Positions 1 through 6,909 of a DNA stretch of 11,544 nt are shown piece after piece. Numbering within the stretch: position 1 is the first letter of the stretch; the number at the start of each line of letters is the position of its first letter. The translations under genes and the position numbers were made by a program. The notes beneath the pieces are model-generated. The model saw nothing but the letters and a program-made list of their open reading frames with translations. It had not been told where the DNA came from and did not search any database. This DNA comes from Verrucomicrobia subdivision 6 bacterium (GTDB lineage: Bacteria > Verrucomicrobiota > Verrucomicrobiia > Methylacidiphilales > Verrucolacustridaceae). The stretch covers positions 1 through 11,544 of the forward strand of contig CAMBGW010000024.1 of NCBI GenBank assembly GCA_945866245.1. Direction: 5' to 3'.

Positions 1-266
1 TAGCCGGAGATCAGGCCGTAGGTGACTCCGACGAGAAGAGAGACGGTGGCACCGACGAGGCCAACGAGAAGGGAGATGCGTCCCCCATAGAGAAGGCGGG
101 TCAGAAGGTCCCGGCCATGAAGATCGGTTCCCAGCCAGTGAGAGAAGCTGGGGGGTGCTAATCGGGCGGCGGAGACCTCGGAGAGTGAGTAGGGGCTGAG
201 CCAAGGACCGAGGATTGAGGCGAGCACGATGAGAGTGAGGGAAAGGAGGATGAGGCGCATTTTCAT
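1..266 (-). CDS. oppC: Oligopeptide ABC transporter permease OppC (partial, N-terminal part)
   Basis: Inner-membrane permease subunit that would pair with OppB to form the channel of an oligopeptide importer. About 88 residues are visible before the left window edge. There is a hydrophobic N-terminal segment (residues about 4-23), then the conserved entry motif HWLGTDLHGRDLLTRLLYGG (about residues 43-62), then RISLLVGLVGA leading into the second membrane segment. This matches the OppC/DppC family and is closest in wording to OppC. The start at 266 is chosen because ATG overlaps the oppB stop as ATGA (266-263), the usual coupling arrangement; an ATG two codons later (260) is possible. No good Shine-Dalgarno motif precedes it. 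The rest of the gene, and any oppD/oppF ATPase genes, would lie beyond the left edge. Confidence 0.9.
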   Translation of the reverse strand, partial: MKMRLILLSLTLIVLASILGPWLSPYSLSEVSAARLAPPSFSHWLGTDLHGRDLLTRLLYGGRISLLVGLVGATVSLLVGVTYGLISG

Positions 267-1183
267 GATTGAAGGCGGATCCTGGGATCGAGAATTGCGG
301 TCAACCAATCGGCGATGAGATTAAAGAAAAGAAGAAGAAGGCAGTAGATGAGAACGACTCCGGAAACGAGAAATACATCTCGATTCATGACCCCACTGAC
401 AAAAAACTGGCCAATTCCTGGAATGGCAAAAACTTCTTCGATGACCAAGCTGCCGGTGAGAATGCTGGCGGCAAGCGGGCCGGCATAAGCGACGAGGGGG
501 AGAACAGCAGGGCGGAGTGCGTGGAGAAGGATGAGTGTCTTTTCGGAGACTCCTTTGGCACGGCCGGTACGGATGAAGTCGGCCCCGATCGTTTCTAAGA
601 GACCGGATCGGGTTAATCGGGCGCAGACGCCGACAAAGGGAAGGGCAAGGCAGATGGAAGGCAGGACAAGTTGGAGAGGAGTTCCCCACCCTGCTGGGGG
701 AAGAAGGGGTAGAGCAAAGGAGAAGCCAAGGACGGCAACGGGGGCGAGGACGAATGTGGGTATGGAAAGAGTGAGAAGGGCAAAGCCGTTGAGCCATTTG
801 TCGGCCGTCTTGCCATTTCTGGCTGCAGCCCAAGCTCCCAGTGGGACCCCCAATCCAAGGGCCAGCAAAAATGCGATGGAGCCGAGAAGAAGAGAGCGGG
901 GGAGGGATTGGCTAATAATTTCGAGAACGGTACGGCCGCGAAATTTTAGGGAGTCACCCAAGTCGCCCCGGAGGACGTTGCCTAGGTAGCGCAAAGATTG
1001 CTCGGGCAGGGAGCCGGAGAGGCCGTATTTGGATTCGAGCATTTGCTGAGTGGCAGGATCGAGGGCTCGTTCGGAGGAAAAGGGTGAGCCGGGGGCGAGT
1101 CGGACGAGGAGAAAGCAGACCACGATGACGAGAAGGGCAACCGGGATGGAGGAAAGGAGGCGGCGAAGGAGGAAAGAGATCAT
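263..1183 (-). CDS. oppB: Oligopeptide ABC transporter permease OppB
   Basis: Inner-membrane permease of 306 residues, the usual length for OppB/DppB. The N-terminus has a membrane segment (about 9-29) followed by RLAPGSPFSSERALDP (about 28-43). RLAPGSPF and the following ERxLxP are typical of OppB rather than of other peptide permeases. The EAA loop that contacts the ATPase reads ETIGADFIRTGRAKG (about 197-211), with the family glycine kept. The later motif EEVFAIPGIGQFFV (about 249-262) and the C-terminal DPRIR (299-303) complete the pattern. Six membrane segments are expected from the family. It starts 5 bases after the oppA stop and overlaps oppC by ATGA, so it is probably translated by coupling; no clear ribosome binding site is seen. 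Confidence 0.95.
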   Translation of the reverse strand: MISFLLRRLLSSIPVALLVIVVCFLLVRLAPGSPFSSERALDPATQQMLESKYGLSGSLPEQSLRYLGNVLRGDLGDSLKFRGRTVLEIISQSLPRSLLLGSIAFLLALGLGVPLGAWAAARNGKTADKWLNGFALLTLSIPTFVLAPVAVLGFSFALPLLPPAGWGTPLQLVLPSICLALPFVGVCARLTRSGLLETIGADFIRTGRAKGVSEKTLILLHALRPAVLPLVAYAGPLAASILTGSLVIEEVFAIPGIGQFFVSGVMNRDVFLVSGVVLIYCLLLLFFNLIADWLTAILDPRIRLQS

Positions 1184-1188
1184 CAGAT

Positions 1189-2769
1189 TTATCTAGGGCT
1201 GATTTCGGAAAAGGGGTGTTCATCGAGAAGATTGGGGTAGAGACCGGCCCACCGATTCGGGTCGAACATCAGGCAGCCGACGAAGTGATAAAGAGGAATG
1301 ATGGGGAAGGCTTGGGTGACGAGGATTGTTTCCGCTTCAGCAAGAAGTTTCAGGCGGCGGGCTGCATTCGGCTCAGCCAGAGCGCGGTTGAGGAGAGAGT
1401 CGTAGGTGGGATCGGACCAGCCGGTCCGGTTGTTGCCTCGGCCGGTGACAAAGCAGTCGAGGAAGGTGTTGGGATCATCGTAATCACCGACCCAACTGGA
1501 GCGGGCGATATCGAAATCCAGTTCATCGAGTGAGCGGAGGTAGGTAGCCCATTCCTGATTTCGAAGTTCGACCTCGACCCCAAGGACCTGTTTCCACTGT
1601 GCCTGAATCTCCACGGCGATCTGCTCATTGAGTTCCGATTTATTGTAGAGAAGGGAGACGCGGGGGAATCCTTTCCCCTGCGGAAAACCGGCGAGTTTTA
1701 GGAGTCCTTGGGCGGTGGTGGGGTCGTAAGGAAGACCTTCGGGGGGATTATAGTCGGCGATACCGCGTGGGGTAAGGGCTTGAGCGACCGGTTCATTCCC
1801 GCGAGTGATTTTCTCGATGATCGACTCCTTATCGATGGCCAAGGCGAAGGCACGGCGCACGCGGACATCTTGAAAGGGGGGACGGGTGACGTTGAAGCGA
1901 TAAAAGTAGGTGGCAAGAAGTGGGCCGGGGTGAAAGTCGGAGCGTCCGCGAAGTTGGGGCAGCATGAGGGAGGGAACGAGACCTTTATCGAGAAGGAGGT
2001 CGGCCTGACCGGTGGAGTAGAGATTGAAGGCGGTACTCGCGCGAGTGACCGCGAGGGCATCGATTCGCTGGAGTTGGGCACGTTTAGGTGAGTGATACGA
2101 GGGATTTTTTTCTAAAGAGACGCGGTCGTTAATTTTCCAATCGAGGAGTCGGTAGGGGCCGTTGCCGACCCATGAGTTGGGTTGGGTCCAGCGATCCCCA
2201 TACTTTTCCACGGTAGCTTGGTGAACGGGAAGGTAGGTGGTGAAGGATGTGAGGGAGGGAAAGTAGGGAAGCGGGTGAGTGAGGCGGACGCGGAGAGTTT
2301 GCAGGTCGGGGGTTTCGAGGCCTACGGAGTCGGCGGGTAGCTTGCCTTGATGAAATGCTTCTGCGTTCTGAATGCCGAAAAGAATTTCCGCATAGGGGGA
2401 GGCGGTGCTGGGTTGGAGGGCGCGCAGCCAGCTGAAGCGGTAGTCGTGGGAGGTAACGGGCTCTCCATTGGACCAGCGAAGATCGGGGCGAAGATGGAAA
2501 GTGTAGATTTTTCCGTCGGGAGAAATCTCCCACTTCTCTGCGGCGGCGGGAACCGATTTTCCGCGGGCATCTCTGCGGGTGAGGCCTTCGTAAAGAGCAC
2601 TACAGATACGGCCCTCCAGTTGGCCGGAGACGAGAGCAGGATCGAGCGTCTGAGGTTCGGCCCCGTTACAGATTACAAGATCGGCGCGCGGGCGGGATTG
2701 GCAGGAAGTGAGGAGTGAAGTGGCGAGGAGGAGGCCGGTCAGGCCGGGGATGCCCCGGCGAAAGGTCAT
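1189..2769 (-). CDS. oppA: Oligopeptide-binding lipoprotein OppA (SBP family 5)
   Basis: Extracytoplasmic peptide-binding protein that delivers oligopeptides to OppBC; 526 residues, close to the size of E. coli OppA. The N-terminus (RR, hydrophobic stretch about 9-20, then LLTSC ending at Cys23) is a lipoprotein signal peptide with a lipobox, so the mature protein is probably lipid-anchored. Family 5 hallmarks follow: TLDPALVSGQ (41-50), YEGL (60-63), FHLRPDLRWSNGEPVTSHDY (91-110), TASPYA (122-127), then GNGPYRLLDW, and late in the protein NQEWATYLRSLDELDFDIAR and the SSWVGDYDDPNTFLD stretch. The arrangement follows OppA closely, so peptides are a better substrate guess than nickel, sugars or other SBP_5 ligands. 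Its ATG shares a base with the secG stop (TGATG, 2771-2767), indicating reinitiation after secG. No Shine-Dalgarno motif is seen. Confidence 0.93.
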   Translation of the reverse strand: MTFRRGIPGLTGLLLATSLLTSCQSRPRADLVICNGAEPQTLDPALVSGQLEGRICSALYEGLTRRDARGKSVPAAAEKWEISPDGKIYTFHLRPDLRWSNGEPVTSHDYRFSWLRALQPSTASPYAEILFGIQNAEAFHQGKLPADSVGLETPDLQTLRVRLTHPLPYFPSLTSFTTYLPVHQATVEKYGDRWTQPNSWVGNGPYRLLDWKINDRVSLEKNPSYHSPKRAQLQRIDALAVTRASTAFNLYSTGQADLLLDKGLVPSLMLPQLRGRSDFHPGPLLATYFYRFNVTRPPFQDVRVRRAFALAIDKESIIEKITRGNEPVAQALTPRGIADYNPPEGLPYDPTTAQGLLKLAGFPQGKGFPRVSLLYNKSELNEQIAVEIQAQWKQVLGVEVELRNQEWATYLRSLDELDFDIARSSWVGDYDDPNTFLDCFVTGRGNNRTGWSDPTYDSLLNRALAEPNAARRLKLLAEAETILVTQAFPIIPLYHFVGCLMFDPNRWAGLYPNLLDEHPFSEISPR

Positions 2770-3191
2770 CAGGGTTGGGCGGGAGCCGGTGCGGTTTCCG
2801 CCTGTTTCGATGCAGGTTGGGGATTCGAAGATGGGGTAGGGGCAAGAGCACCATTGGTCAGGGTGACAGAGTTGGTGATCGTTTTGGCGGGAGTTGAAAT
2901 CGGGGCGACCGGTTTCGACAGTTCGTCCTTCAAACTACTGCTATCGGCTTGGCGGTGGCTGTAGAGAACACCTAAGACAAGAGTTAGAGCCATAAAAATT
3001 CCACCGAGCCAGATTGTGCCTTTGGTGAGGACATCGGAGGTTTGGGCGCCAAAGATCGAGTCGGTAAAGTTGCCTCCAAAAGCGGCGCCGAGACCCTCCG
3101 AGCGCGGTTTTTGCATGAGGACAAGGAGGGTGAGCAGGATACAAACCAAGAGGTTGATCCCGAGCAGGATATAGATGGCTAAGTTAATCAT
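2769..3191 (-). CDS. secG: Preprotein translocase subunit SecG with extended C-terminal tail
   Basis: Small membrane subunit of the SecYEG protein-export channel. Two membrane segments (about 4-25 and 60-77) flank the signature loop: KPRSEGLGAAFGG (28-40) and FGAQTSDVLTKGT (47-59), which matches the SecG pattern of a GLGAAFGG stretch followed by FG...LTK.T. The protein is 140 residues. After the second membrane segment there is a roughly 60-residue tail rich in Pro, Ala, Ser and Thr (about 82-140, ending in PAPAQP), predicted disordered and longer than in the classic SecG proteins. The start at 3191 overlaps the tpiA stop by 8 bases, and the stop overlaps the oppA start. Placement after tpiA is a common bacterial arrangement and supports the call. 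Confidence 0.94.
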   Translation of the reverse strand: MINLAIYILLGINLLVCILLTLLVLMQKPRSEGLGAAFGGNFTDSIFGAQTSDVLTKGTIWLGGIFMALTLVLGVLYSHRQADSSSLKDELSKPVAPISTPAKTITNSVTLTNGALAPTPSSNPQPASKQAETAPAPAQP

Positions 3192-3987
3192 TTACGTTGG
3201 GCCGAGCGGGTCGGGTAGCTTCAATAATATCGAAAAATGCTCGCGCGTCGAGACTTGCTCCGCCGACGAGGGCACCATCGATATCGGGTTCAGCCATAAG
3301 GTCGACGGCATTCTCTGGCTTGACGCTCCCGCCATAAATGATGCGAATGGAGGCCCCCGGATCACCGAACATTTTTACGAGGAGTTTACGGATTTGCCGA
3401 TGAACCTGATTCGCTTGGGTGGGGGTGGCAACTTTACCGGTTCCGATGGCCCAGACAGGTTCATAGGCGACAACAAGCTCTTCAATCTGATCCACTGGAA
3501 AACCGGCAAGGGAGGTGTGGATTTGGGTATCGATGATGGCGGTGGTTTCACCTGCCTCTCTTTGCGTTAGGGTTTCTCCCACACAAACAATCGGGCGGAG
3601 GTGGTAGCTTATTGCGGCGATTGCTTTGGCGGCGACTTTCTCGTTGGTCTCATTGTCGTACTGGCGCCGTTCGGAGTGGCCGAGAATCACGTAGCGGACT
3701 CCGAACTCGCGAAGCATCGGTCCGGAGATTTCGCCGGTAAATGCCCCCTCTTTGGATGAGTGCATGGTTTGGGCTCCGAGCGCGAGGATGCTGTGGCGAC
3801 CAAGAGTTTCGTGGGCTGCAGCCAAAGAGGTGAAGGGAGGGCAAACGACGAGATCGATGTTGGCGACGCGGTCGACTCGTTTGACAATATCCTCGATCAA
3901 AACCTTGGTGTCGGATGCGGTGCGATGCATTTTCCAATTACCCGCAACGAGGGGGCGCCGGGGGTTTATTCTTTTCGTCTTGCTCAT
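3184..3987 (-). CDS. tpiA: Triosephosphate isomerase
   Basis: Interconverts dihydroxyacetone phosphate and glyceraldehyde 3-phosphate in the cytoplasm; 267 residues, slightly over the usual 250 because of short additions at both ends. All catalytic elements are visible: AGNWKMH with Asn17 and Lys19, the electrophilic His104 in LGHSERRQY, the general base Glu176 in AYEPVWAIGTGK with its flexible lid, the phosphate-binding IIYGGSVKPENA (216-227), and GALVGGASLDARAFFDII near the end. The dimer-loop motif reads GAQT-MHSSKEGAFTGEIS (71-88); Thr replaces the Asn usual after GAQ, which I regard as natural variation. Its ATG overlaps the pgk stop as ATGA (3987-3984), and an AGGA sits six bases upstream, making this start secure. 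Confidence 0.97.
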   Translation of the reverse strand: MSKTKRINPRRPLVAGNWKMHRTASDTKVLIEDIVKRVDRVANIDLVVCPPFTSLAAAHETLGRHSILALGAQTMHSSKEGAFTGEISGPMLREFGVRYVILGHSERRQYDNETNEKVAAKAIAAISYHLRPIVCVGETLTQREAGETTAIIDTQIHTSLAGFPVDQIEELVVAYEPVWAIGTGKVATPTQANQVHRQIRKLLVKMFGDPGASIRIIYGGSVKPENAVDLMAEPDIDGALVGGASLDARAFFDIIEATRPARPNVND

Positions 3988-5201
3988 GGCTGATCCTGAA
4001 GGGCGGCCACCCCGGGAAGAACTTTTCCTTCGAGAAACTCTAGAGAGGCGCCGCCGCCGGTGGAGATAAAGGTGACCTGATTTCCCACGCCGGCCTGTTT
4101 TATGGCGGTGACGGAATCGCCGCCCCCGATGATGGAGACGGCGGAGCGGTTGGCGGCGACGGCCTTGGCGATGGTGAAAGTGCCCTCGGCGCAGGCTGTA
4201 ATCTCAAAAACTCCCATGGGTCCATTCCAGAGGATGGTGGAGGCTGAGGCGATCTCCTTTGCATAGGTCTGACGGGCTTGTGGGCCAATATCGACTCCCT
4301 CCCACCCATCGGGAATGTCTTCGCCAGGTTGCGTGAATTTTCCTGGGGAGACTTGCCTGGCTGCAAAATCGAGTTTTTCCACCATGAAAGTATCTTCGGG
4401 GAGGAGCAATTTTACCCCTCGCTTCTCTGCCTCTGCGAGAATCTCTTTTGCGAGATCGACTTTATCGGGTTCACAGAGGGATTTTCCGATTTTGCGACCT
4501 TGGGCTAGTCGGAAGGTGTAGCTCATGCCACCTCCAATGAGGATGGTGTTGGCTTTTTGGAGAAGGGCACGGAGGACGCCGATTTTATCCCCTACCTTGG
4601 CTCCACCGAGGATGACGAGGAATGGTCTCTTGGGATTCGACAGTTCGGTTCCGAGATAACGCAGCTCTTTATCCATGAGGAGGCCGGCGACAGCTTGGGA
4701 GGCGAGGCGGGCGCATCCCTCGGTGGAGGCGTGGGCCCGGTGAGCGGATCCGAAGGCATCGTTGACATAGATTTTGGCTGTACCGAGAAGTTTTTTAGCG
4801 AAAACGGGATCATTCTTTTCCTCCTCGGCGTGGAAGCGAACATTTTCGAGTAAAAGGACTTCACCTGGCTTGAGAGAAGCCCTTGCCCGGTCGGCAATGG
4901 GGCCGATGCAGTCGCTGGCGAAGTGGACGGGACGCTTGAGAAGTTTGGACAGATGGGCGGCAATGGGGCGAAGAGAGTATTTTTCAACAGGCTTTCCTTT
5001 GGGGCGGCCTAGATGACTGGCAAGAACGAGTGAGGCTCCTTTCTCAAGAAGGAGATTGAGAGTGGGAAGAGTTTCTTGAATCCGGGTGTCATCTGAAACC
5101 TTGGGGCCGTCGGGGGAAGGTTCGAAGGGGACATTGAAGTCGACCCGAAGAAAAACCTGTTGGCCTTTGGGTTGAAGGCTTTGAACGGTAAGTTTTGACA
5201 C
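3984..5201 (-). CDS. pgk: Phosphoglycerate kinase
   Basis: Transfers a phosphate between 1,3-bisphosphoglycerate and ADP (reversible) in the cytoplasm; 405 residues, normal length. The N-domain shows the substrate-binding RVDFNVP (19-25), ASHLGRPKGK (61-70), ENVRFHAEEEKND (119-131) and NDAFGSAHRAHAST (147-160). The C-domain shows LGGAKVGDKIGVL (198-210), IGGGMSYTF (222-230), the nucleotide-binding LWNGPMGVFE (324-333) and IIGGGDSVTAI (357-367), and STGGGASLEFLEGK (380-393). The start codon is GTG at 5201, six bases after the gap stop; it gives the expected N-terminus MSKLTVQSL and no nearer ATG fits. There is no Shine-Dalgarno motif before it, so translation is likely coupled to gap. Its stop overlaps tpiA. 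Confidence 0.97.
   Translation of the reverse strand: MSKLTVQSLQPKGQQVFLRVDFNVPFEPSPDGPKVSDDTRIQETLPTLNLLLEKGASLVLASHLGRPKGKPVEKYSLRPIAAHLSKLLKRPVHFASDCIGPIADRARASLKPGEVLLLENVRFHAEEEKNDPVFAKKLLGTAKIYVNDAFGSAHRAHASTEGCARLASQAVAGLLMDKELRYLGTELSNPKRPFLVILGGAKVGDKIGVLRALLQKANTILIGGGMSYTFRLAQGRKIGKSLCEPDKVDLAKEILAEAEKRGVKLLLPEDTFMVEKLDFAARQVSPGKFTQPGEDIPDGWEGVDIGPQARQTYAKEIASASTILWNGPMGVFEITACAEGTFTIAKAVAANRSAVSIIGGGDSVTAIKQAGVGNQVTFISTGGGASLEFLEGKVLPGVAALQDQP
3994..3997 (-). promoter_or_regulatory. Weak ribosome binding site for tpiA
   Basis: AGGA on the minus strand, six bases before the tpiA ATG at 3987 and within the end of pgk. It is the only Shine-Dalgarno-like element with good spacing that I could find at the gene starts of the left arm. 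Confidence 0.4.
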
Positions 5202-5207
5202 GACGAA

Positions 5208-6254
5208 TCAGCCAGCAATATGGCGAAGGAGATCGACGCAGCGGTTACTGTAGCCCCACTCGTTGTCGTACCAGCTGACCAGCTTGAAAAATCTTTTATT
5301 GAGGCCGATTCCGGAGCTGGCATCAAAAATACTGGAGGCTTGGCTGTGAATGAAGTCGGAGGAGACAACTTCGTCCGTGGTGTATTCCAGGATGCCTTTG
5401 AGATAAGTTTCCGAGGCCTTCTTCATGGCTTGGCAAATTTCCTCGTAAGAGGTGTCTTTGGTCGTGCGAACGGTGAGGTCGACCACGCTGACCGTCGGGG
5501 TGGGAACGCGGAAGGACATGCCGGTCAGTTTTCCTTGGACTTCGGGGCAGACGAGGCCGACCGCTTTGGCGGCACCGGTGGTTGAGGGGATGATGTTAAT
5601 GGCGGCGGAGCGGCCGCCTTTCCAATCTTTGCGGGAAGGGCCGTCGACTGTTTTTTGGGTGGCGGTGTAGCTGTGGACGGTAGTCATGAGACCTTCCTCA
5701 ACCCCGAACCCTTCTTTGAGGAGAACGTGGACGAGTGGGGCGAGACAGTTAGTGGTACAGGAGGCGTTGGAGATGATGTGATGTTTGGCGTTGTCGTACT
5801 TGGTGTGGTTCACGCCCATGACGACAGTGATGTCTTCGCCCTTCGCGGGAGCGGAGATAATGACCTTTTTACATCCTGCGGTGATGTGGCCTTTTGCTTT
5901 GTCCGCTTCGGTAAAGAGACCGGTGGACTCGATGACATAATCGATGCCTAGATCTTTCCAAGGGAGAGCGGTGGGGCCTTCCTTAACGGCTAGGCACTTA
6001 ATTTTATGGCCGTCGACCACGAGGACGTCGTCCTCAGCGACAGAGGGAGAGGATTTGGCGCTGGCCACATCGAGGTGAAAGCGACCTTGCGTCGAGTCGT
6101 ATTTCACGAGGTAGGCGAGGTTGTCTGCGGGAACGAGATCGTTGATGGCAACGACATCAAATTTCTTTCCGAGAAGTCCTTGTTGGCAGAGGGCACGAAA
6201 GACGAGCCTGCCGATGCGTCCGAAGCCGTTGATTGCTATTTTTTTATTCGCCAT
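5208..6254 (-). CDS. gap: Glyceraldehyde-3-phosphate dehydrogenase, type I
   Basis: Oxidises and phosphorylates glyceraldehyde 3-phosphate to 1,3-bisphosphoglycerate, the substrate of the pgk product next door. The Rossmann motif INGFGRIGRLVFRA lies at 8-21. AINDL puts an acidic Asp39 at the position that favours NAD over NADP. The catalytic Cys166 is in SNASCTTNCLAP (162-173) and the activating His194 in TTVHSYTATQ (191-200). The C-terminal part has SWYDNEWGYSNR. The protein is 348 residues. The reading frame is open much further upstream (to 6692), but that part is antisense to rsmD and lacks any dehydrogenase sequence; the ATG at 6254 gives the expected MANKKIAINGFGRIG start. The gap to rsmD is 34 bases and holds no Shine-Dalgarno motif. 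Confidence 0.97.
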   Translation of the reverse strand: MANKKIAINGFGRIGRLVFRALCQQGLLGKKFDVVAINDLVPADNLAYLVKYDSTQGRFHLDVASAKSSPSVAEDDVLVVDGHKIKCLAVKEGPTALPWKDLGIDYVIESTGLFTEADKAKGHITAGCKKVIISAPAKGEDITVVMGVNHTKYDNAKHHIISNASCTTNCLAPLVHVLLKEGFGVEEGLMTTVHSYTATQKTVDGPSRKDWKGGRSAAINIIPSTTGAAKAVGLVCPEVQGKLTGMSFRVPTPTVSVVDLTVRTTKDTSYEEICQAMKKASETYLKGILEYTTDEVVSSDFIHSQASSIFDASSGIGLNKRFFKLVSWYDNEWGYSNRCVDLLRHIAG

Positions 6255-6263
6255 AGAGCGAAG

Positions 6264-6292
6264 AAAGTAGCGAAGAGGCTGAGGAGCGTCAA
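6264..6292 (-). promoter_or_regulatory. Possible promoter for gap operon
   Basis: On the minus strand TTGACG (6292-6287, five of six to the -35 consensus) is followed after 17 bases by TACTTT (6269-6264, only three of six to the -10 consensus). Transcription would then start near 6257, three bases before the gap ATG. The rsmD stop codon is part of the -35 hexamer. This could give glycolytic genes a start independent of rsmD. The weak -10 makes it speculative. Confidence 0.3.
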
Positions 6293-6909
6293 CGAGCGAC
6301 TGGCACGGCCAAAAAGGAGACGGCACTGCGTCCGTAAGTTCGATGCCAAACTTGTTGGAGGGGTTCCTCGGGGGTCCATTGGGAGGAGAGGTGATGTTCC
6401 CAAATGATTCGGCCTCCTGGGGCGAGGAGTCGCTCGATTCCTTGGACCACTTTCCAGCAAGAAAGCTCTGCGCCTGTCTGGTCGTAAGGTGGGTCGAGAA
6501 AGATGAGATCGAAAAGGGCGGTGGATTGGGGAAGCCAGCTTTCGACTGGGTTGGTGAGAACGGGGAAGGAGTAGTTGAGGGTGAGAAGATTTTTCCGAAG
6601 GGCTTCGGCGGCGCGGGGGTTTTGTTCGACAAAGAGGGCGGATTGAGCGCCCCGGCTGAGAGCCTCGATTCCGTAGGCACCGGTGCCGGCAAAGAGATCG
6701 AGTACGCGGGATTCAGGAACGAGGGCGCCGAGGGCGGAAAAAACTGCCGCCCGCACGCGGTCTTGGGCAGGGCGTAGCCCTGGAAGAGGCGGGACAGTGA
6801 GACGCCGACTTTTATGGATCCCTGCGGTGATGCGAAGAAATCCGCCCCCTCGGCGAGACTGACACGCGGCTTTTTCTTCCCTATGACCTTTAGATGGCTT
6901 CTTCATCAC
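6289..6909 (-). CDS. rsmD: 16S rRNA (guanine966-N2)-methyltransferase RsmD
   Basis: S-adenosylmethionine-dependent enzyme that methylates G966 of 16S rRNA during small-subunit assembly. The 206-residue product has the RsmD N-terminal pattern FLRITAGIHKSRRL (24-37) and RPAQDRVRAAVFSAL (46-60), SAM-binding motif I DLFAGTGAYGIEALSRGA (71-88), the acidic residue of motif II in FVEQNP (93-98), and the catalytic DPPY (139-142) within DLIFLDPPY. The start is GTG at 6909 or ATG at 6906. No later start codon exists before the conserved region, so either choice overlaps the start of the divergent lipid-kinase gene by 13-16 bases. It precedes gap by 34 bases and may be cotranscribed with it. Confidence 0.93.
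   Translation of the reverse strand: MMKKPSKGHREEKAACQSRRGGGFLRITAGIHKSRRLTVPPLPGLRPAQDRVRAAVFSALGALVPESRVLDLFAGTGAYGIEALSRGAQSALFVEQNPRAAEALRKNLLTLNYSFPVLTNPVESWLPQSTALFDLIFLDPPYDQTGAELSCWKVVQGIERLLAPGGRIIWEHHLSSQWTPEEPLQQVWHRTYGRSAVSFLAVPVAR
6859..6887 (+). promoter_or_regulatory. Candidate leaderless promoter for the lipid-kinase operon
   Basis: CTGACA (6859-6864, five of six to the -35 consensus) and TATGAC (6882-6887, four of six to the -10 consensus) are separated by exactly 17 bases. The expected first transcribed base, seven past the -10 hexamer, is the A of the ATG at 6894. There is no Shine-Dalgarno motif upstream of that ATG and an in-frame TAG lies directly before it. Hexamers and spacing fit a sigma-70 promoter that yields a leaderless mRNA. 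The element lies within the rsmD coding region, on the opposite strand. Confidence 0.5.

Noticed and set aside
321..833. Open frame on the minus strand inside oppB, and several like it in oppA, tpiA, pgk and gap
   Set aside because: They lie in another frame of strongly conserved genes, show low-complexity Arg/Pro/Ser composition and no recognisable motif. The skewed base composition explains long stop-free shadows.
3735..3775. Thr in place of Asn after GAQ in triosephosphate isomerase as a sign of lost function
   Set aside because: Asn17, Lys19, His104 and Glu176, the catalytic set, are all present, so the substitution is most simply natural variation.
6255..6692. N-terminal extension of gap giving a 494-residue protein
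   Set aside because: The extra 146 residues read antisense-free but out of frame through rsmD, are Pro/Ser-rich with no domain, and the canonical dehydrogenase start lies at 6254.
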